NCBI RefSeq assembly: GCF_001544835.2
Contig: NZ_FCNX02000001.1
Span: forward strand, 372,001-436,000
DNA: 64,000 nt
Reading direction: 5' to 3'
Origin: Caballeronia fortuita
Lineage (GTDB): Bacteria; Pseudomonadota; Gammaproteobacteria; Burkholderiales; Burkholderiaceae
Shown here piece by piece: positions 17,728 through 26,178 of this stretch. Below the pieces are notes generated by a model, which was not told where the DNA came from, did not search any database, and saw only the letters and a program-made list of their open reading frames with translations. Made by a program: the position numbers and the translations under genes. Every line of letters starts with the position of its first letter. Position 1 is the first letter of the stretch.

Positions 17728-18840
17728 ATGAAGTCAACCGTCAACCGTGCGCCGAAGATCAAGGTGAGAGCAACGGTCAAGGCCACCGTGGTCGCCGCAG
17801 CGATGCTCGGCCTTTTCGCCGGAAGCGCGGCACACGCGCAATCGAGCGTTTCGCTGTACGGCCAGGTCGACGAATGGGTCGGCGCTCAAAAGTTTCCGGG
17901 CGGCGATCGCGCGTGGAACGTGAGCGGCGGCGGCATGTCGACGTCGTACTGGGGTTTGAAGGGCGCTGAGGATCTGGGCGGCGGCTACAAGGCCATCTTC
18001 ACGTTGGAAAGCTTCTTCCGTGCGCAGAACGGCCAGTACGGACGCTTCCAGGGCGACACGTTCTTCGCGCGCAACTCGTACGTCGGCATTCAAGGTCCGA
18101 TCGGCACGATCACCGCCGGACGCCTGACGACGCAACTCTTCGTCTCGACGATTCTCTTCAACCCGTTCGTCGATTCGTACGTGTTCTCGCCGATGGTCTA
18201 CCACGTCTTCCTCGGCGCCGGCACGTTCCCGACGTACCGCACGGATCAGGGCGTGGTCGGCGATTCGGGCTGGAACAACTCGGTCCAGTACACGTCGCCT
18301 GACTTCAACGGCCTGTCCGGCAGCGTGATGTACAGCTTCGGCAATCAAGCCGGCGACGGCCGCTCGAAGAAGTACAGCGCGCAGTTCCTGTACTTCCACG
18401 GCCCGTTCGCGGCGACCGGCGTCTATCAGTACGTGAACTTCAACAACACGCCGGGCGATCTGACGTCGCTCGACGGGTTCGCGACGCCCGGCTACAAGAG
18501 CCAGAGCGTCGGCCAGCTCGGTGCGTCGTTCGACATGAAGTACGTCAAGTTCTTCGCTCAGTACATGTACACGAAGAACGACTACGAAGGCCCCGGCACG
18601 TTCCACGTCAACACGGGACAAGGCGGCGTGACCGTGCCGCTCGGCCCGGGCACGGTGATGGCGTCGTACGCGTACTCGCGCAGCAACGGCGGTCTCGACC
18701 AGACGCACAAGAGCTGGGCGCTCGGTTACGACTATCCGCTCTCGAAACGCACCGACGTCTACGCTGCGTACCTGAACGACAAGTACACCGGCATGTCGAC
18801 CGGCGATACGTTCGGCGTCGGCATCCGCGCGAAGTTCTAA
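17728..18840 (+). CDS. Gram-negative general porin
   Basis: A 370-residue outer-membrane trimeric beta-barrel porin of the Burkholderia/Neisseria type. A basic signal peptide with a hydrophobic core ends at AHA before QSSVSLYGQVD. The barrel part shows the family features SSVSLYG, YWGLKGAEDLGGG and FARNSYVGIQGPIGTITAGR, and ends in a terminal aromatic (GIRAKF) recognised by the BAM machinery. AGGAGAG is close upstream of ATG 17728, and a strong terminator follows. It is monocistronic. Passive uptake of small solutes is the expected role; selectivity cannot be told. Confidence 0.93.
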   Translation: MKSTVNRAPKIKVRATVKATVVAAAMLGLFAGSAAHAQSSVSLYGQVDEWVGAQKFPGGDRAWNVSGGGMSTSYWGLKGAEDLGGGYKAIFTLESFFRAQNGQYGRFQGDTFFARNSYVGIQGPIGTITAGRLTTQLFVSTILFNPFVDSYVFSPMVYHVFLGAGTFPTYRTDQGVVGDSGWNNSVQYTSPDFNGLSGSVMYSFGNQAGDGRSKKYSAQFLYFHGPFAATGVYQYVNFNNTPGDLTSLDGFATPGYKSQSVGQLGASFDMKYVKFFAQYMYTKNDYEGPGTFHVNTGQGGVTVPLGPGTVMASYAYSRSNGGLDQTHKSWALGYDYPLSKRTDVYAAYLNDKYTGMSTGDTFGVGIRAKF

Positions 18841-18865
18841 GCAGCGCGCACGCCGAAACGAAAAC

Positions 18866-18892
18866 ACCGCGCTTCGTGCGCGGTATTTTTTT
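18866..18892 (+). terminator. Rho-independent terminator of the porin gene
   Basis: ACCGCGC-TTCGT-GCGCGGT stem-loop followed by ATTTTTTT, 26 bases after the porin stop codon. Confidence 0.9.
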
Positions 18893-18910
18893 AAGGCATC
18901 GAAAGAAGAA

Positions 18911-19873
18911 TCAGCCGATCGAGAGACGCGCCTTCGCGTCGTCGTATTCGCGCTTCAGACGCTGCACCAGTTCGGCTACGCTCGGCACGTCCTCCATCAG
19001 GCCGACGCCCTGGCCCGCGCCCCAGATGTCCTTCCACGCCTTCGCCTTGCTCGTGCCTTCGGCGAAGTTCATCGCGGTTTTGTCGGAGATGGGCAGCGCG
19101 TCGGGATCGAGACCCGAACGCGCGATGCTCTCGCGGATGTAATTGCCGTGCACGCCGGTGAAGAGATTCGTGTAGACGATGTCGGCGGCGGTTGCATCGA
19201 CGATCGCGCGTTTGTAGTCGTCGAGCGCGTGCGCTTCTTTCGTCGCGATGAAGCGCGTGCCCATGTACGCGAGGTCCGCGCCCATCGCTTGCGCCGCGAG
19301 AATCGAGCCGCCGTTGGCGATCGCGCCCGACAGCACGATCGGGCCGTCGAACATGCGCCGCACTTCGCCGACGAGCGCGAACGGCGATGTCGTGCCCGCG
19401 TGACCGCCCGCGCCCGCCGCGACGAGAATCAGCCCGTCGACGCCCGCTTCGAGCGCCTTCTGCGCGTGACGCAGATTGATGACGTCGTGCAGCACGATGC
19501 CGCCGTACGAATGCACCGCGTCGATCATCTCCTTGACCGGCGCGCGCAGGCTCGTGATGAAGATCGGCACCTTATGCTCGACACAGACGCGCACGTCCTG
19601 TTCAAGCCGCGCGTTCGACTGATGCACGATCTGATTGACAGCGATCGGCCCGATGACCGCGGCGGGATTCGCGGCCTTGTGCGCGGCGAGTTCGCCCTGA
19701 ATCTGCGTGAGCCATTCGTCGAGTAGTTCAGCGGGGCGCGCGTTGAGCGCCGGAAACGAACCGACGATGCCCGCCTTGCATTGCGCGAGCACGAGTTCCG
19801 GATAACTGACGATGAACATCGGCGAGCCGACGACGGGCAACGCGAGGTGCTGCAAGATGGCGGGCAGGGCCAT
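18911..19873 (-). CDS. Nitronate monooxygenase (2-nitropropane dioxygenase family)
   Basis: A 320-residue FMN-dependent TIM-barrel enzyme that oxidises alkyl nitronates. Family features are GSPMFIVSYPELVLA at the start, the catalytic-His loop AAGAGGHAG (residues ~152-160), and the phosphate-binding strands SGAIANGG and MGADLAYMGTRFIAT. ATG 19873 starts at the barrel; the frame continues upstream without family similarity. It is divergent from the haloacetate dehalogenase gene, with repeats and a palindrome between them. Role: detoxification of nitro compounds such as propionate 3-nitronate. Confidence 0.9.
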   Translation of the reverse strand: MALPAILQHLALPVVGSPMFIVSYPELVLAQCKAGIVGSFPALNARPAELLDEWLTQIQGELAAHKAANPAAVIGPIAVNQIVHQSNARLEQDVRVCVEHKVPIFITSLRAPVKEMIDAVHSYGGIVLHDVINLRHAQKALEAGVDGLILVAAGAGGHAGTTSPFALVGEVRRMFDGPIVLSGAIANGGSILAAQAMGADLAYMGTRFIATKEAHALDDYKRAIVDATAADIVYTNLFTGVHGNYIRESIARSGLDPDALPISDKTAMNFAEGTSKAKAWKDIWGAGQGVGLMEDVPSVAELVQRLKREYDDAKARLSIG

Positions 19874-19906
19874 GGCACGAATCTCCTGAGTGTCCGGCAG
19901 CATTGA

Positions 19907-19966
19907 GATCATTCTAGAAAAATGGCACGCGATTCGGCACGCACGATCATTTTCCAGAAAGCACGC
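19907..19966. repeat. Imperfect direct repeats in the nitronate monooxygenase promoter
   Basis: GATCATT, then AGAAA and GCACGC, occurs at 19907-19930 and again at 19945-19966. The two copies are 38 bases apart and lie 34-93 bases upstream of the nitronate monooxygenase start. They could be a tandem regulator site. Confidence 0.45.
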
Positions 19967-20003
19967 ATAACGGCCAGAGAAAATGGATAGCCAAAAAGGG
20001 CAG

Positions 20004-20017
20004 CGAACGATCGTTCG
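20004..20017. promoter_or_regulatory. 14-bp perfect palindrome, candidate operator
   Basis: CGAACGA-TCGTTCG at 20004-20017 is a perfect palindrome in the 287-base gap between nitronate monooxygenase (minus) and haloacetate dehalogenase (plus). Its form recalls TetR-family operators, but no such regulator is next to it. Confidence 0.5.
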
Positions 20018-20101
20018 ATTATAAGCACGTTGCCTGTGCCGGGGCATTCGCCATTTCCCGAAGAAGTATTCGGTTTCGACGCCTGGCGCGCCCTTCGCGC
20101 A

Positions 20102-20129
20102 TTGGCGTGCGCGCGGCCGCGCCTACAAT
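20102..20129 (+). promoter_or_regulatory. Candidate sigma-70 promoter of the dehalogenase
   Basis: TTGGCG (20102-20107), a 16-base spacer and TACAAT (20124-20129), placed 32 bases before the start codon at 20161. Confidence 0.55.
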
Positions 20130-20160
20130 GGTCCGCAACGTTACAGACAAGAAGAAGACC

Positions 20161-21048
20161 ATGTCATTCGAAGGCTACGAGCCCTTTCGTGTCGATGTCG
20201 GCGTCGAAATCGCCGGAATGAAGGGCGGCGACGGGCCGCCGCTGCTTCTTCTGCACGGTCACCCGCAAACGCATGAAATCTGGCACAAGTGTGCCGGCGA
20301 ACTCGCGAAGCACTTCACCGTGATCGCCACGGACTTGCGCGGTTACGGCGCATCCGGCAAACCCGAGAGCGATGCGCGCCACACGCCGTATTCGAAACGC
20401 GCGATGGCCGCCGATCAAGTCGCGGTCATGCGTCACTTCGGCTTCGAGCGCTTTCTCGTCTGCGCGCACGATCGCGGTGCGCGCGTCGCGCATCGGATGG
20501 CGATGGACTTCCCCGATGCCGTCGATCGTCTGATGCTGCTCGATATCGCGCCGACGCTCGCGATGTACGAAGCCACCGACCGCGAATTCGCGACCGCGTA
20601 CTTCCACTGGTTCTTCCTGATTCAGCCGGCGCCGCTGCCCGAACTGCTGATCGGCGGCAATCCGGGCGCGTATATCGATCGCGTGATGGGCAATCGTCAC
20701 GCTGGCCTCGCGCCGTTCGCGCCGCACGCATTACAGGCGTACCGCGACGCGCTCGCATCGCCCGGCACGATCTTCGGGATCTGCGAGGACTATCGCGCGT
20801 CGGCGAGCATCGACCTCGAACACGATCGCGCCGATCTCGAACGCGGCATGAAGATCGCGTGTCCGCTGCGCGTGTTGTGGGGAGCCGAAGGCGTCATCGA
20901 ACGATGCTTCGATGCGCTCGAAGAATGGCGGCGCGTCGCGCGCGACGTGAGCGGCCGCGCGTTGCCCTGCGGCCACTACATTCCCGAGGAACAGCCCGCC
21001 ATGCTGCTCGCCGAAATGCGCTCGTTCTTCGACGCCAATGTCCCTTGA
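20161..21048 (+). CDS. Alpha/beta hydrolase, fluoroacetate/haloacetate dehalogenase-like
   Basis: A 295-residue alpha/beta hydrolase that closely follows the haloacetate dehalogenase pattern. LLLHGHPQT forms the oxyanion hole. Nucleophile Asp104 sits in HDRGARVAHRM, whose two arginines bind the carboxylate. HWFFL supplies the His-Trp halide pocket and CEDYRA the third pocket residue (Tyr), while GHYIPEE carries the catalytic His. These are the residues described for the Rhodopseudomonas fluoroacetate dehalogenase. ATG 20161 begins the conserved part; an earlier in-frame ATG at 20107 lies upstream of or within the promoter. It is monocistronic and followed by a terminator. Confidence 0.85.
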   Translation: MSFEGYEPFRVDVGVEIAGMKGGDGPPLLLLHGHPQTHEIWHKCAGELAKHFTVIATDLRGYGASGKPESDARHTPYSKRAMAADQVAVMRHFGFERFLVCAHDRGARVAHRMAMDFPDAVDRLMLLDIAPTLAMYEATDREFATAYFHWFFLIQPAPLPELLIGGNPGAYIDRVMGNRHAGLAPFAPHALQAYRDALASPGTIFGICEDYRASASIDLEHDRADLERGMKIACPLRVLWGAEGVIERCFDALEEWRRVARDVSGRALPCGHYIPEEQPAMLLAEMRSFFDANVP

Positions 21049-21109
21049 AACCCGCGCCGGCATTGGGTCTTACGCCGATTCAGGTGATCGTTAAAATTTT
21101 GTAGGGAAA

Positions 21110-21211
21110 GCACCGATGCACGTGAAATAGTGTCGCGTTACGATACGCTGGACGTTGATCACGTCCATATGATTCGCCGCTTGCCGTAGCTGACAAGCGG
21201 CTTTCTTTTTG
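21110..21211 (+). ncRNA. Candidate small RNA or structured 3' UTR
   Basis: Between the dehalogenase stop (21048) and its terminator lie 127 non-coding bases with a second small hairpin, GGACGT-TGATC-ACGTCC (21150-21166). The region ends in the strong U-tailed terminator. The layout (small hairpin, linker, terminator stem, U-tract) resembles a 3'-derived or independent Hfq-type sRNA. No promoter was established; it may simply be a long 3' UTR. Confidence 0.25.
21176..21211 (+). terminator. Rho-independent terminator downstream of the dehalogenase
   Basis: GCCGCTTG (21176-21183) pairs with CAAGCGGC (21194-21201) and is followed by TTTCTTTTTG. Confidence 0.85.
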
Positions 21212-21226
21212 TGCGGGCGCTTCGAG

Positions 21227-22138
21227 TCAGGCCGCCGACACGGTCTCGCCGTTCAGCGTCACCGAGCCGCCGCGCGCCAGTTCCCCGACGATTTTTTCGA
21301 CAAGCATCCGCCGCTCGCCCGATGGCGCGAGCGCATCGGCGGCGGCGCGCATCGCGCGGGCGTGCGTCGTCATCGTGACGAGCGCGTCGAGGGTCATCGC
21401 GCGCACTTCCATCAACTTGAAGACGATCAGCACCTTGAGTGCGTTCTTCGCGTTGCGCGCGGGATCGGCCTGCAGATAATCGAGCCGTGACGAAGCCACG
21501 TCGAGCGCGCGCGCGATATCGCTGAACGGCGCGCCGTGGCCGGGAATCACGATATCGATATCCAGTGTCGCGATCAGTTCGAGCACGGCGCGTTCTTCCG
21601 CGAAACCGCTGTCGCCTTCGAGCTCGGGAAAGATCACGCCGAAGCCGTTTTCCCACAACGCGTCCGCGCTGATGAGCACGCGCAGTTCGGGACAATGCAG
21701 CATCAGCGAATGCGGATCGTGGCCGGGCGCGCCGAGCACGTCCCAGCCGAAACCGCCGAGCGCGAGCGTCGCGCCGTGTTCGATCGTGCCGGTGAAATCG
21801 AAGCGATCGCAACGCTGGCCGGTCGCGCGGAACGTGAGCGCGTCTTCATCCCATGCGCGCACGGCGTGCGCTTCGCTCGCGGGAATCAGCGTGCCGCAGG
21901 CGTAGGTCTGCTGCAGTAGCGCGTTGCCGCCGCAGTGATCCGAATGCAGATGTGTGTTGACGATCAGATCGAGCTCGCGCGCGCCGAGCGTGCGCTGCAC
22001 GAGCGCGAGCGTTTGCGGCGCGTGCGACGCGTAGCCCGTATCGACGATCGCCGTGCCTTCGGCGCTCGCGAACAGCACGTTGTTCGACGAGAGCCAGCCG
22101 CGCTCGAAGACGGTCATCGACGCCGGCAGCGTTGTCAT
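21227..22138 (-). CDS. MBL-fold metallo-hydrolase
   Basis: A 303-residue metallo-beta-lactamase-fold protein. Metal ligands are visible in THLHSDHCGG (His63, His65, Asp67, His68), APGHDPHS (His140), SADALWENG (Asp159) and PGHGAPF (His201). The C-terminal ~80 residues form a helical extension. ATG 22138 overlaps the stop of the DUF1289/MaoC gene (ATGA), so it is the last gene of the long bioA-led array. It resembles glyoxalase II-like or thioesterase-like hydrolases; the substrate is unknown. Confidence 0.83.
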   Translation of the reverse strand: MTTLPASMTVFERGWLSSNNVLFASAEGTAIVDTGYASHAPQTLALVQRTLGARELDLIVNTHLHSDHCGGNALLQQTYACGTLIPASEAHAVRAWDEDALTFRATGQRCDRFDFTGTIEHGATLALGGFGWDVLGAPGHDPHSLMLHCPELRVLISADALWENGFGVIFPELEGDSGFAEERAVLELIATLDIDIVIPGHGAPFSDIARALDVASSRLDYLQADPARNAKNALKVLIVFKLMEVRAMTLDALVTMTTHARAMRAAADALAPSGERRMLVEKIVGELARGGSVTLNGETVSAA

Positions 22139-22731
22139 GCGCGCGCCTCCAGAGGCATTACGACGATGGTCGCGGTCGCCTTCATCACGGTTTCGCCGAG
22201 CTGATTGCGCGCGCCGCCTTCGAGTTTCACGAGGTCGCCGTTGAGGCCCGCTTTCCACTTCGCTTGGGTGACGCGCCAGGACATCGTGAGCACGTCGTTC
22301 GCCTTCACCGCGCGCGTCAGCTTGATGCCGAATTCGAGGCCGAGTGGCTGCGCATCGCGCGAAAAGTGCGCGGCGAGCATCGCCATCAGATGCGCGGTCG
22401 GCTGCGTGCCCGATGCGATCAGCGAACCGAAACGGCTTGCGCGCGCGTAGACGTCGTCGTGATGCAGCGGGTTGAGGTCGTTGACGAGCGTCGCGAAATG
22501 CTTGATGGAGTCGGGCGGCAGCGCAAGCGTCGCGTCGAACGATTCGCCGATCGTCACGATGCGCGCGCCCTGTCGACGGCTTTCCACGCGCGCGAGCACG
22601 GCGCGTCTCGCTTCGTCGTCGCAAGACGACCACGCCGCGATTTCGTCGATGGTGCGAAAGCAGCCGTCGCAGAAACCGGTCTCCGGATTCATGCGGCACA
22701 CATCGATGCACGGCGACGCCACGCTCGTCAT
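22135..22731 (-). CDS. Fusion of a DUF1289 cysteine domain and a MaoC-like hotdog domain
   Basis: A 198-residue protein. Residues 8-24 carry the DUF1289 cysteine pattern (Cys8, Cys12, Cys21, Cys24), a small metal- or cluster-binding motif often found alone. From about residue 70 a MaoC-type hotdog fold follows, with NDLNPLHHD (catalytic Asp and His of enoyl-CoA hydratase 2 enzymes) and a SLIASGTQPTAHLM helix. ATG 22731 overlaps the YbaK stop by four bases, and the 3' end overlaps the metallohydrolase start. An acyl-CoA or acyl-thioester substrate is likely. The N-terminal module's purpose is unknown. Confidence 0.78.
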   Translation of the reverse strand: MTSVASPCIDVCRMNPETGFCDGCFRTIDEIAAWSSCDDEARRAVLARVESRRQGARIVTIGESFDATLALPPDSIKHFATLVNDLNPLHHDDVYARASRFGSLIASGTQPTAHLMAMLAAHFSRDAQPLGLEFGIKLTRAVKANDVLTMSWRVTQAKWKAGLNGDLVKLEGGARNQLGETVMKATATIVVMPLEARA

Positions 22732-23225
22732 GACGCGGCCGTCTCGCGCAGCGCGACATCGGCGACCGGCGCGCCCGTCAGTTCGATCAATTCCTGCGGC
22801 GACAAATTGAACACCGCATGCGGATGCCCCGCCGCGGCCCACAGACTGTCGAGCGCGAGCAGGTCTTCGTCGATCAGCGTGACGGGCGTCACCGCGTGAC
22901 CGATCGGACACACGCCGCCGATCGCGTAGCCGGTCTTTTCGCGCACGAACTTCGCGTCGGCGCGCGCCAGAGCGCCGACGCGCGCCGCGACCTTCGCTTC
23001 ATCGACGCGATTCGCGCCGCTCGCGATCACGAGCACCGGCGCGTCGTCTTCCTTGCGGCGAAAGAGAATCGACTTGGCGATCTGCGCGACCTCGCAGCCG
23101 AGGCCGGCCGCCGCTTCCGCCGAGGTCTTGCCGGTCTCGGGCAGCATCACGACTTCATGCGGATGGCCACGTTCCTTCAACAACAGCGCGACGCGGCGCG
23201 CGGAATCGGGGAGTTGATCGATCAT
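22728..23225 (-). CDS. YbaK/EbsC-type aminoacyl-tRNA deacylase
   Basis: A 165-residue protein of the YbaK/ProX editing superfamily, which hydrolyses mischarged tRNAs such as Cys-tRNA(Pro) or Ala-tRNA. Features are the AKSILFRR strand with the family lysine, ANRVDEAKVAARVGA and the GGVCPIGH loop near residues 102-109. It follows the HMG-CoA lyase stop by 15 bases and overlaps the next gene by four. The exact tRNA target is unknown. Confidence 0.88.
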   Translation of the reverse strand: MIDQLPDSARRVALLLKERGHPHEVVMLPETGKTSAEAAAGLGCEVAQIAKSILFRRKEDDAPVLVIASGANRVDEAKVAARVGALARADAKFVREKTGYAIGGVCPIGHAVTPVTLIDEDLLALDSLWAAAGHPHAVFNLSPQELIELTGAPVADVALRETAAS

Positions 23226-23240
23226 CGGGTTCCTTGCTTT

Positions 23241-24164
23241 TCAGACACAGGCGGCGGCGCCGTCGCGCTTCTTGGTGAAGATCGCCTTGCCCGCGCGCGA
23301 CGAACTCGGTTTGCCAATCGCGCGCGAAATGAAATCGCCGATCTCGACGAGCTGATCCAGATCGACGCCCGTCTCGATGCCGAGCCCGTTCATCAGATAG
23401 ACGACGTCTTCGGTCGCCACGTTGCCGGTCGCGCCCTTCGCATACGGACAGCCGCCGAGCCCCGCCACGGACGCGTGGAAAATCTCGATGCCTTCCAGCA
23501 GCGCCGCATAGATATTGCCGATGGCTTGTCCATACGTGTCGTGGAAATGCCCGGAAAGGCGCTCGCGCGGAAACACTTTCTGCGCCGCCGCGAGCACTTC
23601 GCGCGTGCGTTTGGGCGTGCCGACGCCGATCGTATCGGCGATATCGATCTCATCGCAGCCAAGCGCCTTCATGCGCTCGACCACGTCCACGACCGATTCG
23701 ATGCTCACTTCGCCCTGATACGGGCAGCCGAGCGCGCACGAGATGGAGCCGCGCAGCCGCATGCCCGCGTCCTTCGCGGCTTTCGCGACCGGCTCGAAAC
23801 GCGCGACGCTCTCCGCGATGCTGCAGTTGATGTTCTTCTGCGAGAACGCCTCGCTGGCCGCGCCGAAGATCACGATTTCATCGGCTTTCGATTCGAGCGC
23901 GCCTTCGAAGCCGCGCATGTTCGGCGTGAGAACGGAGTAGATCGTGCCCGCGCGGCGTCCGATGCCGCCCATCACGGCGGCGGCGTCGGACATTTGCGGC
24001 ACCCATTTGGGCGACACGAACGATGTCGATTCCACATTCTCGATGCCCGCGTTCGCAAGCCGGTTCACGAGTTCGATCTTGATCGCGGTGGGCACGAACT
24101 CCTTCTCGTTCTGCAGGCCGTCGCGCGGCCCGACTTCGACGATTTTCACCTTCGACGGAATCAT
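23241..24164 (-). CDS. mvaB: Hydroxymethylglutaryl-CoA lyase
   Basis: A 307-residue TIM-barrel enzyme that cleaves 3-hydroxy-3-methylglutaryl-CoA to acetoacetate and acetyl-CoA, the last step of leucine breakdown. Signatures are GPRDGLQNE at residues 12-20 (metal and catalytic Asp), HFHDTYG (metal His pair) and the mobile catalytic-cysteine loop GGCPYAKGATGN. ATG 24164 follows a GGAGAGA Shine-Dalgarno. It sits 31 bases after ghrA in the bio array. Leucine breakdown also needs biotin-dependent methylcrotonyl-CoA carboxylase, which gives a possible reason for the biotin linkage. Confidence 0.93.
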   Translation of the reverse strand: MIPSKVKIVEVGPRDGLQNEKEFVPTAIKIELVNRLANAGIENVESTSFVSPKWVPQMSDAAAVMGGIGRRAGTIYSVLTPNMRGFEGALESKADEIVIFGAASEAFSQKNINCSIAESVARFEPVAKAAKDAGMRLRGSISCALGCPYQGEVSIESVVDVVERMKALGCDEIDIADTIGVGTPKRTREVLAAAQKVFPRERLSGHFHDTYGQAIGNIYAALLEGIEIFHASVAGLGGCPYAKGATGNVATEDVVYLMNGLGIETGVDLDQLVEIGDFISRAIGKPSSSRAGKAIFTKKRDGAAACV

Positions 24165-24195
24165 GTCTCTCTCCTGTGATGTATTTCCCGTACTT

Positions 24196-25137
24196 TCAGT
24201 ACCCGCGCTTGAAATCGACGATGCCGCTGATCGGCTCGCCGCGCGCGAGCGCTTTGATCTTGCCGGCGATCTGCACGATGCTTTCCTCGCGCAGCGTTTC
24301 CGCCGAAATATGCGGCGTGACCGACACGCGCGGATGCGTCCAGAACGGATGATCCTGCGGCAGCGGTTCCGTGTGGAAGACATCGAGCGTCGCGGCGGCG
24401 ATCTGGCCGCTGTCGAGCGCGGCGAGTAGATCTGCATCGACGAGAAGCGGGCCGCGCGCCACGTTCACGAGATACGCGCCGGGCGCGAGTCTGCCGAAGG
24501 TGCGCGCGTTCAGAATGCCTTCGGTGTCCGGCGTGTGCGGCAACAGGTTGATGAGCACCTTCACGCCGTCGAGGAACGCGTCGAACCGGTTTGCGCCCGC
24601 GAAGATCTGCACGCCGTCGATCGTCTTCGGCGTGCGGCTATAGCCGCGCACCGGCACGCCGAGCGCCAGCAGTCCCTTTGCGACTTCCGCGCCCAGCACG
24701 CCCAGCCCGAGCACGCCGACCGTGAACGATTCGCGCGCGTGCTGCGGCAGCTTTTGCCAGCGGCGCGCGCGTTGCAGCGCGTCGTATTCGTCGAAACGGC
24801 GCAGATAGCGCAGCACGCAATGCGTCGCGTATTCAACCATCTGGCGCGCCATGCCGGTGTCTTCCAGCCGCACGAGCTTCGCGTTCGGCGGCAGCGTGCC
24901 GGGCTCGCGGCGCTCGACATCGAGGATCGCATCGACGCCCGCACCGAGATTGAACACGGCCTGAAGATCGGGACGATTCGCGAAAAGCTCGCGCGGCGCG
25001 CGCCAGACGATGGCGTAATCGGCGGCGGCGGTGTCGCCGGGCGTCCAGACGCGCAGGTCAGCATCGGGCAATTCGCGTTGCAGGCCGCCGAGCCACGCGT
25101 CGATGTCCGCACCCTGCTCGTAGAAGATGATCTTCAT
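24196..25137 (-). CDS. ghrA: Glyoxylate/hydroxypyruvate reductase A-type 2-hydroxyacid dehydrogenase
   Basis: A 313-residue NAD(P)H-dependent D-2-hydroxyacid dehydrogenase. [13 protein letters not shown] (residues ~143-155) is the Rossmann nucleotide loop. The catalytic set is Arg in NVARGPLL, Glu in FHTEPLP and His in TPHISAET, matching GhrA. ATG 25137 overlaps the bioB stop (ATGA at 25134-25137), so it is translationally coupled to biotin synthase. The coupling is not functionally obvious. Confidence 0.88.
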   Translation of the reverse strand: MKIIFYEQGADIDAWLGGLQRELPDADLRVWTPGDTAAADYAIVWRAPRELFANRPDLQAVFNLGAGVDAILDVERREPGTLPPNAKLVRLEDTGMARQMVEYATHCVLRYLRRFDEYDALQRARRWQKLPQHARESFTVGVLGLGVLGAEVAKGLLALGVPVRGYSRTPKTIDGVQIFAGANRFDAFLDGVKVLINLLPHTPDTEGILNARTFGRLAPGAYLVNVARGPLLVDADLLAALDSGQIAAATLDVFHTEPLPQDHPFWTHPRVSVTPHISAETLREESIVQIAGKIKALARGEPISGIVDFKRGY

Positions 25138-26174
25138 GCGTGGCCGTGTCCGCACGCGCGTTCCGTGCTTTCGGCGCCGACGTTCTGCGCCGCTTCCGCG
25201 CGCATGCCGAGACGCTCGATCAGCTTGCGGTCGGCTTCGGCTTGCGGATTGCTCGTCGTCAGAAGCTGGTCGCCGTAGAAGATCGAGTTCGCGCCCGCCG
25301 CGAAGCACAGCGCCTGCAACGCTTCGTCCATCTGCTCGCGGCCGGCGGACAGGCGCACCATCGCTTTGGGCATCGTGATGCGCGCAACCGCGATCGTCCT
25401 CACGAACTCGAACGGATCGAGCGCGTCGACGCCGGTGAGCGGCGTGCCCGCCACCTGCACGAGGTTGTTGATCGGCACCGATTCCGGATACGGCTCCATG
25501 TTGGCCAACTGCGAGATCAGCCCCGCGCGCTCGCGCCGCGATTCGCCCATGCCGACGATCCCGCCGCAGCACACGTTGATGCCCGCGTCGCGCACGTGTT
25601 CGAGCGTGTCGAGACGATCCTGATACGTGCGCGTCGAAATGATCTGGCCGTAGAACTCCGGCGACGTGTCGAGATTGTGGTTGTAGTAATCGAGGCCGGC
25701 GTCGCGCAGGCCTTGCGCCTGATGCGCTTCGAGCATGCCGAGCGTCACGCAGGTTTCGAGGCCCATCGCCTTTACGCCGCGGATCATGTCCTTGATCGGC
25801 TCCAGATGCCGATCCTTCGGATTGCGCCACGCCGCGCCCATGCAGAAGCGCGTCGCGCCGTTCGACTTCGCGACTTCGGCGGCCTTTAGAACTTCGTCGA
25901 CGTCCATCAGCTTTTCGGCTTTCAGGCCGGTGTCGTGATGCACCGACTGCGGACAGTAGGCGCAATCTTCCTCGCAGCCGCCCGTCTTGATCGACAGCAG
26001 CGTGGACAACTGCACCGCGTTCGGATCGAAGTTTTCGCGATGCACGGTCTGCGCGCGATACAGCAGATCGTTGAACGGCAGATCGTACAGCGCGACGACA
26101 TCGGCGACGCGCCAGCGCTGCATCGGTTGCGGCGTGGTTTTCGAAGTGGTCTCAGTGGCGATGTGCTGTGTCAT
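25134..26174 (-). CDS. bioB: Biotin synthase
   Basis: A 346-residue radical SAM enzyme inserting sulfur into dethiobiotin. The radical SAM cluster motif CEEDCAYC gives Cys67, Cys71 and Cys74. Conserved 2Fe-2S ligands lie in [17 protein letters not shown] and [13 protein letters not shown], with the Arg ligand in VRLSAGR. The C-terminus is His-rich (CGHGHA). It starts 4 bases after the bioD stop and overlaps ghrA. Cytoplasmic; last step of biotin synthesis. Confidence 0.97.
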   Translation of the reverse strand: MTQHIATETTSKTTPQPMQRWRVADVVALYDLPFNDLLYRAQTVHRENFDPNAVQLSTLLSIKTGGCEEDCAYCPQSVHHDTGLKAEKLMDVDEVLKAAEVAKSNGATRFCMGAAWRNPKDRHLEPIKDMIRGVKAMGLETCVTLGMLEAHQAQGLRDAGLDYYNHNLDTSPEFYGQIISTRTYQDRLDTLEHVRDAGINVCCGGIVGMGESRRERAGLISQLANMEPYPESVPINNLVQVAGTPLTGVDALDPFEFVRTIAVARITMPKAMVRLSAGREQMDEALQALCFAAGANSIFYGDQLLTTSNPQAEADRKLIERLGMRAEAAQNVGAESTERACGHGHA

Positions 26175-26178
26175 AGGT

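Noticed and set aside
17331..17786. 151-residue minus-strand open frame upstream of the porin
   Set aside because: It crosses the porin start and signal peptide; no motif or ribosome site.
17734..18867. 377-residue minus-strand open frame opposite the porin
   Set aside because: Low-complexity shadow; the porin on the plus strand is unambiguous.
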